A stretch of 64,000 nt of DNA from Xiphophorus maculatus (Eukaryota > Chordata > Actinopteri > Cyprinodontiformes > Poeciliidae), in contig NC_036453.1 in the NCBI RefSeq assembly GCF_002775205.1, positions 14,092,594-14,156,593 of the forward strand, written 5' to 3'. Shown here one piece after another: positions 35,900 to 47,297 of this stretch (position 1 is the first letter of the stretch; each line of letters begins with the position of its first letter). Made by a program: the position numbers and the translations under genes. Below the pieces are notes generated by a model that made no database searches, was not told where the DNA came from, and was given only the letters and a program-made list of their open reading frames with translations.

Positions 35900-36730
35900 A
35901 ATCCTGAAGGAAACCCATAAAAACTTCTGGGAGCCAAACATCTGCAGCAGCATGGCAGGCAGAGAGCTCTGTGCTGATAGGACAGTATTGTTCACACCTG
36001 CATGTAGTATCTAATGGCTGCTGGTTTGGAGTTGCACATGAGTAGAAAATTTGATGTGATACATACAGCAATCACTCGTTGTGATTAGATAGATAGTGCA
36101 CAAATACAAGCTCGTCGAGAATAGGAAAGAACTGAACGAGTAGTTTCTGAGGATAATGATTTAGCCCTTCCTGTTTGCTTTCTCCCTTCTCACCTAACCA
36201 ATACTAACAGTCCTTCAGAGTCATTAAACCTTTTGCAGGCAAAGCAAAAGGTTGCCAAAAATGCAGATGTTTAGTGACCAATATCAGACAACATCTACAC
36301 GTTTTACATTTAAATCTGTTGTAAATAAACAAAACTGATTCCTGGTGTAAAGAAACGACAACGTCTTTAAATGGAAGGGTTTCACATTTCAGGACATAGT
36401 AATAATGATTTGGGCCTTAGTGAGGTTCTAAAGGGATTTAAATCTAACCCCAGGTTCCATATTTATGAAACAAATTGCAAACGTAGCAGCCAGGTGCTGC
36501 CAGACACGTTCACATGACTAACTGCTCAACTTTATAAAAATATGACTCTATCACTATCACTCCCCAATTGGGTGTACAGTAGAAGCAGGGCCTCAAGAAT
36601 CTACAAACCAAAAGGGAAAATTTCTGACAATTAGAGTAACAGAACATAGAAATAAACTAAGAAACTAAACACAAAGTAATGAACTAATACAGCAAGACCT
36701 GTGAGATAATACTGTAGACAGGGAAATTAA

Positions 36731-37328
36731 AGGGACAGTATTATGTAAGAGTAAGTCTTTTTTAGCTTTACATTGTGCTATAAAGTTATGCCCTCATTAA
36801 AAACATGCCTGGAGTGTTGCCTTGATTCTTTCACGCATGTATGAGAAATACTTTAATCTCCATGGCAACCATTCAGCTGTGCAAAATGCCTGGTTGAATT
36901 TAGCCCCCGCCTTTGAAGCGCAGCTCCTCCTCGAAGGTGCAGTTGCCAAGCTTTCAAGCATCTGCTTCTCCCTGTCACTCCCCCCCCTCAGCTCCTTCAG
37001 ACCAGCCAGCAGCAATTAGCAAACACCTGGTGAAACTGCTCATCTCCTGAGCTCATTATACAAGCTTCTTCTCAGTGCAAGGCTGGGAAAAATGTTGTTA
37101 AAGGGTTATGAGTGGAGCGATGTTGTGATGACTTCCTGAAGGCCGAGTGTCAGAAAGAGCAGGGGTTTTCACAAAGAGGCTTTCAAGGCGTTAAGTTACA
37201 AATTAAAATTTATTTCATATATATGGCATTTTTATAACAACCAAACGCAACATATTACTTGATTATGCTATAATCTATAAATATGCTATAATTGACACTG
37301 TGCCTGGAAGAGACATAATGCTCCCCCT
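36731..37328. mobile_element. piggyBac-like MITE flanked by TTAA
   Basis: Left end AGGGACAGTATTATGT and right end ACATAATGCTCCCCCT are imperfect inverted repeats. Each abuts a TTAA tetranucleotide (36727-36730 and 37329-37332), as expected for a piggyBac-type target duplication. No transposase remains. Lies between usp28 and orai2. Confidence 0.7.
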
Positions 37329-38249
37329 TTAAGTGAAATAGGCCAAAACCTAAAGAGCATAAAAACAATGAAGTGATCGAAACACAAAACGATTGTAGCA
37401 CTTCCTCCACTTCCTTCTATGCCTGCCACCTGCCTCTTCTGATTATTGATCTTCCTTCGGAGCAGTTTATTGGTAGATCTGATATTAAGTGCATTATTAT
37501 GTTCTCTTCTGGTAGTTGGTGTGAATAAAAGTATCTCCTAAATGCACAAACACATAAAGATAAACTCTTATTAATGTCCTGAAATGTTCATAAATCAGAT
37601 ATGTTTCACTGGTTGATTGTTTTGTTAACTGTACACAATAATATTTAGACTCAGTTCTGCAGGACGCCGTTTATATTTGAATAGTTGTGTTGCTTAGTCA
37701 GCTCCCTGCACAGTGATGCTCATTAGGTTTAAAAACACTAAATTTGTTCTGCACAACAAAGAAATATGGTTTGTTGGCTTTTTTTTAAATACATCTTTTA
37801 TATCATCTCTTTGTATTGCTCCAAAACAGAAATTAGAACTGACAGAAATGTATCAACAGCACTATAATAAATAATTACATCTTAAAAGTTATAAGTGACA
37901 ACGCTGTAGAAACCCTTTAACTGTGAGGACTTCATGTTGTTTCTGTGCCTTAAATTCAACTCATCACTGAAATCTCTGAATCTAGGTTTTAGAGGTGACA
38001 AATGGAGCAACTCAAGCCCGTTTTGCAGATGTTTCACTTGTACTCTATGATGACCTTCAATAAATGTTTTAAATAATCTCTGTACTAATTATTGTCTGGC
38101 AGTCCTGACTTCTTGATTTTTTATGATAGCTCAAGAAAACGTTGTACATAACTGTGTAGTAGAAGGAGAATTATACATGGTTTTCACATTTTCACTTATA
38201 AAATTCCCAAAAGTGAGCCATCCATTCATATTCAGCTCCTCTGAGTCAA

Positions 38250-38460
38250 TCATTTGTAGAACCACTAGGGTGTCTCCATCGTCTTTGGATGTATAAAACC
38301 TGAAATTACTGGCATCCTTCTTTGCAGAACAACTTAATCTCGGTCAGATTATTTGGAAAGCACTTGTGAACATCAGGTTTCAAGTCTTGCCATAAATTCT
38401 CCATTGGATTTAAGTATTAACCTTGACTAGGCCATTCTGACTTGATGAATTTGATCTAAA
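38250..38460. mobile_element. Tc1-like relic between usp28 and orai2
   Basis: TTTCAAGTCTTGCCATAAATTCTCCATTGGATTTAAGT and the following GACTAGGCCATTCTGAC are the classic non-transposase end of fish Tc1 elements. The rest is decayed. Confidence 0.65.
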
Positions 38461-38598
38461 CTAAACGTGATCTAAACTTGGATCATTTTAGTTTTAGTTT
38501 GCTGATCCAAGGCATGAGCAAACTAACCAACATTAGTCTCATTAGTCACCCAAAGTTAGATATACTCATTAATAATAATGTAATTGTTTTAATATTGT

Positions 38599-38605
38599 AT
38601 TATTA

Positions 38606-38680
<75 letters not shown>

Positions 38681-38690
38681 TATTATTATA
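38599..38690. repeat. (TTA)n microsatellite
   Basis: About 28 ATT/TTA units with two imperfections. It produces a spurious poly-Leu ORF. Confidence 0.97.
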
Positions 38691-38899
38691 AATAATGCAA
38701 GTTAAACTAAGCAACTAATTGGCCACTTTCATTTCAAGGTGTTCTTTATTTTCTTTCATGTTGTATTTTAAAAAAAAATTACTCCTTTTTTTTATTATTT
38801 GGAAAAGTCCGTTTCCGAACAGGTTTGTATTTGTTTCCAACAGAGACCGGCCATAAACCGGCCATTTACAATATGGCGGAGGTGCTGACGTATCGTTCC

Positions 38900-39306
38900 C
38901 TAGACCAATGAGGCCCCTGCTTTTACTTTACGTCAGGTTTTTGTCTACGTTTGTGTGTTCTTTTATTTTGAAAGCAGCACACAAAACCGGAAACCATGAG
39001 TTTTGCAGCTTTCCTTTTCTGTTCTGTCCCACCCGAAATCATCCGAACCTTAGCGACCGGGTTTCAGGTGGCAGTGCGGAAGGAAGTCTGCCTTTTCGCT
39101 GTGGGTTCAGACATTAAACTGACTGAACGTGAATTTTTTTTACTGCAGAAGCAGAAAAACGGGCCGTCGTTGGCTGCAGAAAAAGACGTTAACCGGTGAA
39201 CTAAACCCTGGTCGGACCTGCGGGATATTCTACTTTCTCTAACAGCGTGGAGACAAGACTGTGGTTCAGTTTATATCTGAGGTTCCGAAGGCACCTTTGT
39301 GAACAG
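38900..39306 (+). other. orai2: Probable non-coding first exon and promoter of orai2
   Basis: A locally GC-richer stretch ends in a strong donor, CAG|GTAAGA at 39306/39307. It lies upstream of the coding exon whose acceptor is TCCTCCAG at 44380. It contains a 67-codon upstream ORF (38996-39199). Exon boundaries on the left and its link to orai2 are inferred; vertebrate ORAI2 has a 5' non-coding exon. Confidence 0.4.
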
Positions 39307-40187
39307 GTAAGAAAAATAAACTTTAATTAATACATTTGACCAAAAACTTGATAATTTTGCTGTTTTCAAACTGTTCCGTTAGTAGCTATATTAGCTAGCA
39401 AGAGGAGTCTTTTTAGATTGCCTGAAAACTTGCCGAGGAGTTTTTTGCGTCGTTTATCTTTAAATGTAAGCTGCTTAAATGTATTTCCTTCTTTTTTTTC
39501 TTTTTTCTTTTTTTTATTTTTAATTGTCCGCTTTTCTTTCCTAGGTTTTCACAGACTACAGATAACTGTAGTACTTTGAATTAACTTTCTACATAAGTCT
39601 GTAAACCTATCCTGCTAACTTCTAGCAGGTTTCTAAATATACATGAAGGCGTGAAGGAGCTGATATCTGCTGAACTGTCTGTCTGTCCTCCAGACTCTGG
39701 GAAGCACTTTCGGGTTGAATAAACGCCACAAAAAGCGGTTTAAATCTACTTTCTCTAAAGCTAGCTCCCTTTATAAATATACAAATCCCTTCAATTGTTT
39801 TTATTCGATTGCTGAAGATATTTTGTCAGTATGTCAAATTAGTAGACTTCTCCCGAGTCTACTAATTTGCATATATTTTTGATAAATATACTAAACGCGG
39901 GTGAAAACATCAGTAGTGTGTGTTTTCTAAAATAAACATAGAAAGAGAGCCTATATTTCTAAAACTGACCTTCTAAGGGCTTAAAACCTCCAAAGATTCA
40001 TAAATATTTATTCTGTGTGGTGAGTTTTCTGTGCCAAGGTCTCAAATGGAGCAATTATTTCATAAACAACTTTATACATGAAACACAAACTTGATTTGAT
40101 CCGGTTTGCACATGTGCGATTGGGTTCTATTCTAAGAACCATCATTTTAAGGGTTTAAAATTCTGACTTGAGAGATAAAACGCAGAG

Positions 40188-41260
40188 TAGACCAAAATGA
40201 AAATGGGATTGTCAAAATGCTGATCGAGACCTATAAGGGTAAAAAAAAAACACAGAACAGTGTCCTTACTGTATTGGAAAATAGAGGCACTAATACTTTG
40301 GATATTAAAACAAAATGGGAGAGGGAATTGGAAATTCTGCGAACGGAAGATGACTGGTTGAATATCTGGAAGACCCAAACTACGACATCCTCTGCCAGAA
40401 TTTGGAGAGAACATTGTTGGAAAAATATAATCAGATTTTTTATAACACCCAAAACTACCAGTAAATTCAAATCTACTGTTCAGCCGTGTTGGAGAAATTG
40501 TGGAGCATCTGATGTTAATCATGCCCATATTTTTTGGCTTTGTCCGAGAGTTACACAGTTCTGGAACGAAATACACAAAAAGACTGTAATAATATTAGGT
40601 TACATCATACCTAAGACCGGTCTGGTTTTATATCTTGGCCTTTTGGAGAATGTTGTTCTTAATAATGACTGTTGTTTGTTTAAAATTCTGTTGGTGGCTG
40701 CCAAAAAGGTAATAACTAGGAAGTGGTGCCAATCTGATCCTCCCACCACAAAGGAATGGATACAGACTGTGAACTCATTATATGAGATGGAGATTCTAAC
40801 GCATAGACTGAGGACACAAGAAGAGCAATGTGAGGACAAATGGGAAAAATGGATAAACATCACATCAACGTTACAGGACTAATATTGGATATGAACGGTA
40901 CCCTTGAATTTTGTAATTCTGGAATAGGAGTCTCCCCCCAGTAGGTTATATTTGTTTTGTTTGTTCTGTTTTTTTTTTTTTACCCCTCCAGGGGGTCTTT
41001 TTGTGGGCTCTAGTGTCCCTTATATAATAGTAGGCTGACAGGAAACGGGGAAGGAGAGGGGGGAAGACATGCGGCAAATATCGTTGGGTCCGGGAGTCGA
41101 ACCCGTGACGGCCGCGTCGAGGACTGAAGGCCTCCAAATACGGGTCGCGCTATCCGCTACGCCAGCGGTCCCCTGTTCTGTATTTTTTGTATTGTTTGAT
41201 TTTTCTTTTTGAAAGTATTCTAAAAATTTTCAATAAAAATAAAGTTATAAAAAAAAAATA
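40188..41260 (+). mobile_element. 5'-truncated L1/Tx1-type LINE, 3' end
   Basis: An open frame from about 40190 to the stop at 40882 encodes the C-terminal end of a LINE ORF2. Marks are KWERELEI, W.NIW, a CWRNCG...HAHIFWLCP zinc-knuckle-like motif and FW. It is followed by a 3' UTR and CAATAAAAATAAAGTT plus an A-run ending at about 41260. No reverse transcriptase or endonuclease domain remains, so it is a dead insertion in the orai2 5' intron. A SINE interrupts its 3' UTR. Confidence 0.82.
40970..41173 (-). mobile_element. tRNA-derived SINE, copy 2, inserted in an L1 3' end
   Basis: Same family and orientation as the copy at about 25.8-26.0 kb. It is flanked by the direct repeat TGTTCTGT at 40962-40969 and 41174-41181. 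The LINE 3' UTR resumes after it. Confidence 0.9.
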
Positions 41261-42334
41261 ATAAGCACAATAACCTGCCAGTGGAAATAACACTTTCTAA
41301 ACTAAATATTGGGTAGATATTTGCTTAAAACAAGTTACTATATCATGCTGAAAAGTTACTTGTCTTATTTCAGGTGTACTAAGATATTCTAGATAAAACT
41401 AGACATATTTCGATATAAGATTTTGTTTTTTTGCAGTGTTCACACGTGTAATTATACAAGCACGTAAAATTGGTTGCATTATACCAATTACACGTTTTTA
41501 CAGCGTTCACACTGCGGGGACACAGAGTCTTGCCAAGTGTGTTTGGTCTGGTTTCTGGTGCAGATTATTACACTTAACATAAAACAAAACTGGCTTGCTT
41601 TTCAGTGACATAGAGGCTTGTTTTCAGTAAATAGTTATTTAATATTGATTAAAAATAACTACTTCCACTTGCAGATTATTTCAAAAGAAGATATTCTTTC
41701 CCATGATGTAAGTGTAAAAAATCTGTCTGTGGAAAAAAATGCTTTTTTAAAATCATTATTCAAGAATTACTGACTTGAAATAATCTCCTGTGTCTTGCTG
41801 AAAGGCAGCTTTTGTCTTGTTTTGGGTGTATTAAGATATTTGCGCTTGAGGCCGGACAGAGATGCTTGGTGGGATTTTGTGTTTTTGCGGTGTTAGCTAG
41901 TGATGGCCAAATTGTTCAAAGTAAAGACGACAAAACACTTGAGTTTTACAAAATTGACTGACAAGAGAGGAAAAAATAGTTTCTGATGTATCGCTTCTCA
42001 CGTTGTTTGAAAGCATTTTAAACTTCAGCGGTCGTGTTTCTTTTTCTGTTTCTTCCCCGCAGCAGTCAGCTCACTGGTGTGCTGCTCTTTCTTTCCACAA
42101 ACAGGAAGTCTAAGGGCAACTGTCTGCGTGTGTGAAAATATCTCAAAGGACATTAAATGTGGTGAACCTTTAAAAAAAAAAAAAAAAATTCTGACTGTGA
42201 AGATATAGCGACGATTGAAAATAATATAAGCATTCATCAAAAACTGGACAGAAATATGTTTGCATAATAATATCCTGTAAAAGTGCAGTTTTTTGTGTCA
42301 AAGGATCTATGCAGTGCAACATGAAGGCAGCCCT

Positions 42335-42680
42335 CAGTCATCCATCCATCCACGCTAATCCCTAGTGGGGCCGCAAAAATAGTGCTGGTGCCTATCTCCA
42401 GCGGTCAACGGGCGAGATAGGCACCAGGTCGCCAGTACATCACAGGGCAACACAGAGACAAACAGGACAAACATCCATGCACATGCACACACACACACAC
42501 ACACACACTCGCACCTAAGGAGAATTTAGAGAGACCAATTAACCTGACAGTCATGTTTTTGGACTGTGGGAGGAAGCCGGAGTACCAGGAGAGAACCCAC
42601 CATGCACAGGGAGAACATGGAAACTCCATGCAGAAAGACCCTGGGCCGGGAATCGAACCCAGGACCTTTTTGCTGCAACA
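42335..42680 (-). mobile_element. Second-family SINE, inverted copy (orai2 intron)
   Basis: Reverse-complement copy of the element at about 29.7-30.06 kb: GGGAATCGAACCCAGGACC near 42650, GGACTGTGGGAGGAAGCCGG near 42560 and CCATCCATCC at its end. A (CA)n run lies inside it at about 42487-42509. Confidence 0.8.
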
Positions 42681-44385
42681 ATAAAGTATAAACAAAAATA
42701 TTCCTCTGATTAAAAGTCTTATGCTGAATTTCTAATCTTAAAATATGTTGACTCTCCTTCATAAAAGCTTTTCTTTCTTCTCTTTCAAAGAAACCATCAG
42801 TTTTAACTCTTCTGAATATTTTTTACACGATTTCATCAGTGAGGAGCAAAATGTACAATTTTTGCAAAACTAACTTGTCTGGTTAATCGAAAGCTGAAGT
42901 ATTGGTACAAATGCTAATTATTAATAAATTGAATCTTTGCTCTGGATCCCAGTTTTATTCTTTTAATATTTTATTAACTTTATTTTTTTTTTTTGCAACA
43001 GTAGCAGAGACAGCAAGCTAAATATTAAACATTTTGTTTCATAACTTTATATTATTTGCACACTTTTGCCAAGTTTGTTGCTTTATGCTCAATTTTACCA
43101 TATTTCTTCGAGCCTCAGTATGCTATTTTTGATAACTGCATAGTATGTTTTCCTGATGCTGTAAATTTGCCCTGCCTGCTCAGTCTCTCCTTTTTTCTTT
43201 TTTGTTTTCATATTTTTACTTCTGCGTGAATCTACATGCTTTGTCTTGTCTGTCACTTTGCTTTTCAAACATCTGAATTTCCCCACCAGGGGGTAATAAA
43301 GTAATTTGTGTTTATTCTATCCTAAACAGTAACACCAACATAACAGCATAACATCTTGCAGTATAATAATATTCCTTATGTATTTTTTTTTTATTTAAAA
43401 AATTTGCTGAAATGTTTCCTATCACAATATTTGTGCTGCTGGAAGATAGTTTATTTTTTTTCTTTCTGTTTTGTCTTCCTGTTTCCTCCTCTTTAATTCC
43501 CACAGCGGCTCCTCTGGAATGTCACAAGGAGCAACTTAAAGTAGAACATTCCTGTGACGGATACACTCTGTGTCCTAATAAGCTTAGCTGAGGATTGTGG
43601 GAATATTTCAGGTCTTTACTGATGACATGAATAGGAACTTGGAGTTAGAGCAGCTGATTGACAGGAGAACACAGACTGCAGAACCGCTGGGAGACGGTCA
43701 AAAATAGCTGCTGGTGTTCAGAAACCAGTACTCTGCCAGAGGACCGTGGGATAAAATGCTGCATAAATTCCTCCATTACTAACTAAATGTGTTTTATCCA
43801 CGTTTTTGTCGGTTATTCGTATTTTCTTCCTGGGCGAAGCCTTCAATCGCTGCAGACTTCAAATCTTAATTGAGCAACACATGGAAGTGAAAATCAATCA
43901 GTCAGTTTATTCACTTGATTTAACAAATTTCAACATTAAGCTACAAACATAATCAACACAAGTGAGAAGACAACAGGAAGAAGAAAAAGGTTTTGTGTAA
44001 TCCTGCCCCTTTCTCAATGAGTGCAATCATTTTTGTTGGGACAGCAGTCGTTAGGCAGTTAGTTCCTCCCGTTACCAAAAATCATGACAATTTAGTTTTT
44101 ATTCCAGTTTGTCGGTAACTTCCTGTACGTAAACCGATCATGAAGTTTAGACATTTCACAAGCCATATGTTTTTCTATATGTTTTTTAATTCGTTCCCAG
44201 AACAAAATGCATTTATGTAATCTCCAAACACGATGAATTGTAACATTTGTGAAACTTCACAATGATTTTTTTTTGTTCTTCGTGTTTCCTCAATATCTGT
44301 CCCCCGTTTTGAAACCACTGGGTAAATAAAAGATGATGAAGCTGCATTGATGACGGTGTTTCTGTGTTTTTATCCTCCAGGCGCC

Positions 44386-45649
44386 ATGAGCCGGGAGCTG
44401 AGCGTGCAGATGGGCTCCCCGGTCCCCGGGGTCTCTGAGCCCCCGCCTCCTGACAACGGGGGCATGGACTACAGGGACTGGGTGCGGCGCAGCTACCTGG
44501 AGCTGGTCAGCTCCAACCACCACTCAGTCCAGGCCCTGTCCTGGAGGAAGCTTTACCTGAGCCGGGCCAAGCTCAAGGCCAGCAGCCGCACCTCCGCCCT
44601 GCTCTCTGGCTTCGCAATGGTACGTCTAAAAAAAACCCAAAACAAACCACTTTCTGTAGGAAGTCTGTGTTTTGTTTTTTTGTGGACTTAAAGACTGGAA
44701 ATCATTTTGGCTTCACCATTATCTCCACAATCATCCCTGAAACCAGGAAGTGGTTGCAGGTTTCCTCTTTGTGGCTTCGGTTTTGCACTGAAGGTTTTGG
44801 ATAGGCATATCGTTTACTTTTTATTGTGATATATTTCTTATCACAGCAAGAACTTTGATTTATAGTTATGGTGTATTCCAAATATAGCAATAACATAAAC
44901 ATAACAATAAAAGTTATCCTTATCAATAAAAGTTATTTTATTGATAACATTCCACTTTACCATGGAATGTAGTGATTAAACTTGCCAACCCCTGATTCAG
45001 ATATTCCTATCGGATCGGTGCGTCTTCACCACACAGTTTGTTCTAACGGGGTTTTGTGCTGCAGGTGGCCATGGTGGAGGTGGAGCTGGATTCGAAGTAC
45101 AGCTACCCTCGAGAGCTGCTCATCTCCTTCGCCGTGTGCACCACGGTGCTGGTGGCCGTTCACCTCTTCGCCCTGCTCATCAGCACCTGCATCCTGCCCA
45201 ACGTGGAGGCCGTCAGCAACATCCACAACCTCAACTCGGTCAGCGAGTCACCGCACGAGCGCATGCACCACTACATCGAGCTGGCCTGGGGGTTCTCCAC
45301 GGCGCTGGGCATCCTGCTGTTCCTGGCCGAGGTCGTGCTCCTCTGCTGGATCAAGTTCCTGCCCGTCGACCGTGGCTCCAAGGACGACGCCAAGGAATGC
45401 CCCAGCAGCCCCACCAGCCCCACCAGCCCCAGCCCCACCAGCTCCAGCGCTCCGGCGAGCGGCTGGCAGGCGGCGCTGGCCTCCACCATCATCATGGTCC
45501 CGGTGGGAATCATCTTCCTCATCTTCACCATCCACTTCTATCGCTCCCTGGTGGGCCACAAGACGGAGCGCCACCACCAGGAGATTGAGGAACTGCACAA
45601 GATTAAGGTGCAGCTGGACGGCCAGGAGAGAGGCCTGCAGACGGTGTGA
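44386..45649 (+). CDS. orai2: ORAI calcium release-activated calcium channel 2
   Basis: Pore subunit of the store-operated (CRAC) plasma-membrane channel gated by STIM proteins. Two coding exons, 44386-44619 and 45065-45649, give 272 aa. The first exon begins at 44381 after TCCTCCAG. Seen in the protein: [16 protein letters not shown]-terminal region, basic inner-pore residues with Arg68, TM1 [13 protein letters not shown] with filter glutamate Glu83, TM2 with [16 protein letters not shown]3 with Glu167 (counterpart of ORAI1 Glu190), TM4, and a C-terminal STIM-binding helix [21 protein letters not shown]2 rather than ORAI1 is chosen because the N-terminus is short, lacks the ORAI1 proline-rich extension, and the C-tail matches ORAI2. 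The TM3-TM4 loop carries a low-complexity SPT repeat. Confidence 0.96.
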
Positions 45650-46206
45650 TGACGGGACTCACAGCGGCGCCACAGACTCCGCCATGTTGGATATTTATAG
45701 AGCTGGGCCTCAGACTGCCAAGTTCTTCTAAAGGGGAACGATTTGGGAATCCTGGCCTGATCTGCAGACCTGTTGAGGTCAAAACTATAAAAAGTTTACA
45801 GACAACAAAAAGGGCTATTGCTTACCAAAATGCACTTTGCCTCTGATTTACAATGGTAGCTTCATATGGAAATGAGCAACTTCCTGTTTTCATCTCGTCT
45901 TATCAGTGGAATCTTTCAGGATTTGACTTGCAGCTTCTGTTCGAACCAACCTAGTTTTCATGCTCAGCCAAAGAGAGTTCTCATTTAGTCAGGTGGGCTT
46001 TTAGTTGGATTAACCATAATCTGTGATGAAAAAGTGATGCCAAAGCTCCTTCAGAAACAATGTTACATTTCCATGGTGTCCAAAATGACGGTGCCCTCTA
46101 GGGGACATGGAGGAATTTTTATCTTTTGCGATCTCTTCTAATAATATCACAGCATAAATGGGCCATTATAGCTGGAAAAAGGGAGTAAATTTATGCCAGA
46201 ACACTT

Positions 46207-46234
46207 GTATGATGGCACTAACACGCCATCATAC
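46207..46234 (+). repeat. Perfect 10-bp stem-loop in the orai2 3' UTR
   Basis: GTATGATGGC at 46207-46216 pairs with GCCATCATAC at 46225-46234, with an 8-nt loop. Confidence 0.8.
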
Positions 46235-47291
46235 AATAATGTATTTGCTAGTCTAATTTATATTATCTCCTTTGAGATCTCTGAAGGTTTTGATATATTT
46301 TTTTCTTTAAGATAGAAACATTTCAAACTTGTGTGCAAAATGCCAGAATAAAACAGGCCAGACATGAAGTGTCAATCTTTACTCTAAAGGATAAACGCAA
46401 CAGAAACTTTCAGTGAGAAATAAATAAATAAATCCAAATTATTTAGACTATTTTGGAGTGGTTTAGACAAAAAAAAAAAACTAAAAAAATACAATAAGCA
46501 TAGCCCAACTTCCTGTCTTTTTCCTTCCACTTAATTTTACTTCAACTTGCTTGCATAAACCAGTCTTTGAACAGCCATCTTCATTTTCAGGAAGGTCTGA
46601 TGTGATATTTAAAATTTTTAGAAAGCAAATTGTGGGTTTTTATTGACTGTAAGTCAGAATCGTCAAAGTTAGAGAAATGAATGCGGGTTGTGAATAATTT
46701 AGTTTCTTTTTTTCTTTTCATTCTCTGAAAATGAAATGTTTACTTCCTGTTCTCTCATCATCAGTTGAGTGTTTCTCTTTTGCAAGGTTCTGCAAGGTGA
46801 CTGATTCAGAGCAGACACGTATATATAACTTTTAAAAAGATGCATTAACTTATCCCAAGCTGACTGACTTCACTGTGCTTTTATAGTTTCTGAAAGTTTC
46901 TTCTGTTGCCTGTTACAAAGGAAAGAAACCCGCCTGGATGCTGTTTGAAATGCTTCAGTATCTGAACTTGTTCCTATTGCCTTACAGAAAAACTGCCTTG
47001 AGTTTGCTGGATGAACTGTTTATATTTTATTTTATTTTATTTTTTTAAGGAACATGAACCAAATTATTGTCACATTCCAAAAAAAAACCAAAAAAAAAAA
47101 AAAACCACGACAGACCAAAGTGCCGTTCAGTTCATTTTTATTTAATTTTTTTTGTTGTCAGAAGAAAAAAAAAAGTGCACTTTTTCTATTTGTTCTGTAA
47201 AGTCATAAGTAACTTGATCCGTTTGTTTCATGCCTGTGGACCCTGCTGGGTTCTGCAGAGGTCACGGGTCGGAACCTGGAATGTACCGCTC

Positions 47292-47297
47292 AATAAA
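47292..47297 (+). terminator. orai2: Candidate orai2 poly(A) signal AATAAA
   Basis: AATAAA followed within 30 nt by a T/GT-rich stretch (TGTTTTCTTTGTCTTGTGTG). It gives a 3' UTR of about 1.65 kb. An alternative AATAAA lies near 46346. Confidence 0.5.

Larger units (their letters stand above)
35900..38900. other. usp28-orai2 intergenic region
   Basis: usp28 3' UTR at its left end, with an AATAAA in GTAAATAAAC near 36323 as one candidate poly(A) signal. Then a piggyBac-like MITE, AT-rich DNA, a Tc1 relic and a (TTA)n microsatellite. No coding exon found. Confidence 0.55.

Noticed and set aside
36797-37019. 72-aa and 65-aa ORFs on both strands
   Set aside because: Both lie inside the TTAA-flanked non-autonomous element.
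38996-39199. 67-aa ORF as an independent gene
   Set aside because: Short, with no homology recognised. More simply an upstream ORF in a leader exon.
39836-39868. 13-bp perfect inverted repeat with 7-nt loop in the orai2 intron
   Set aside because: Real but small and isolated; no sign of function.
44982-45731. 249-aa and 150-aa ORFs overlapping orai2 exon 2 in other frames
   Set aside because: Shadows of the GC-rich coding exon. The orai2 frame matches known channel sequence throughout.
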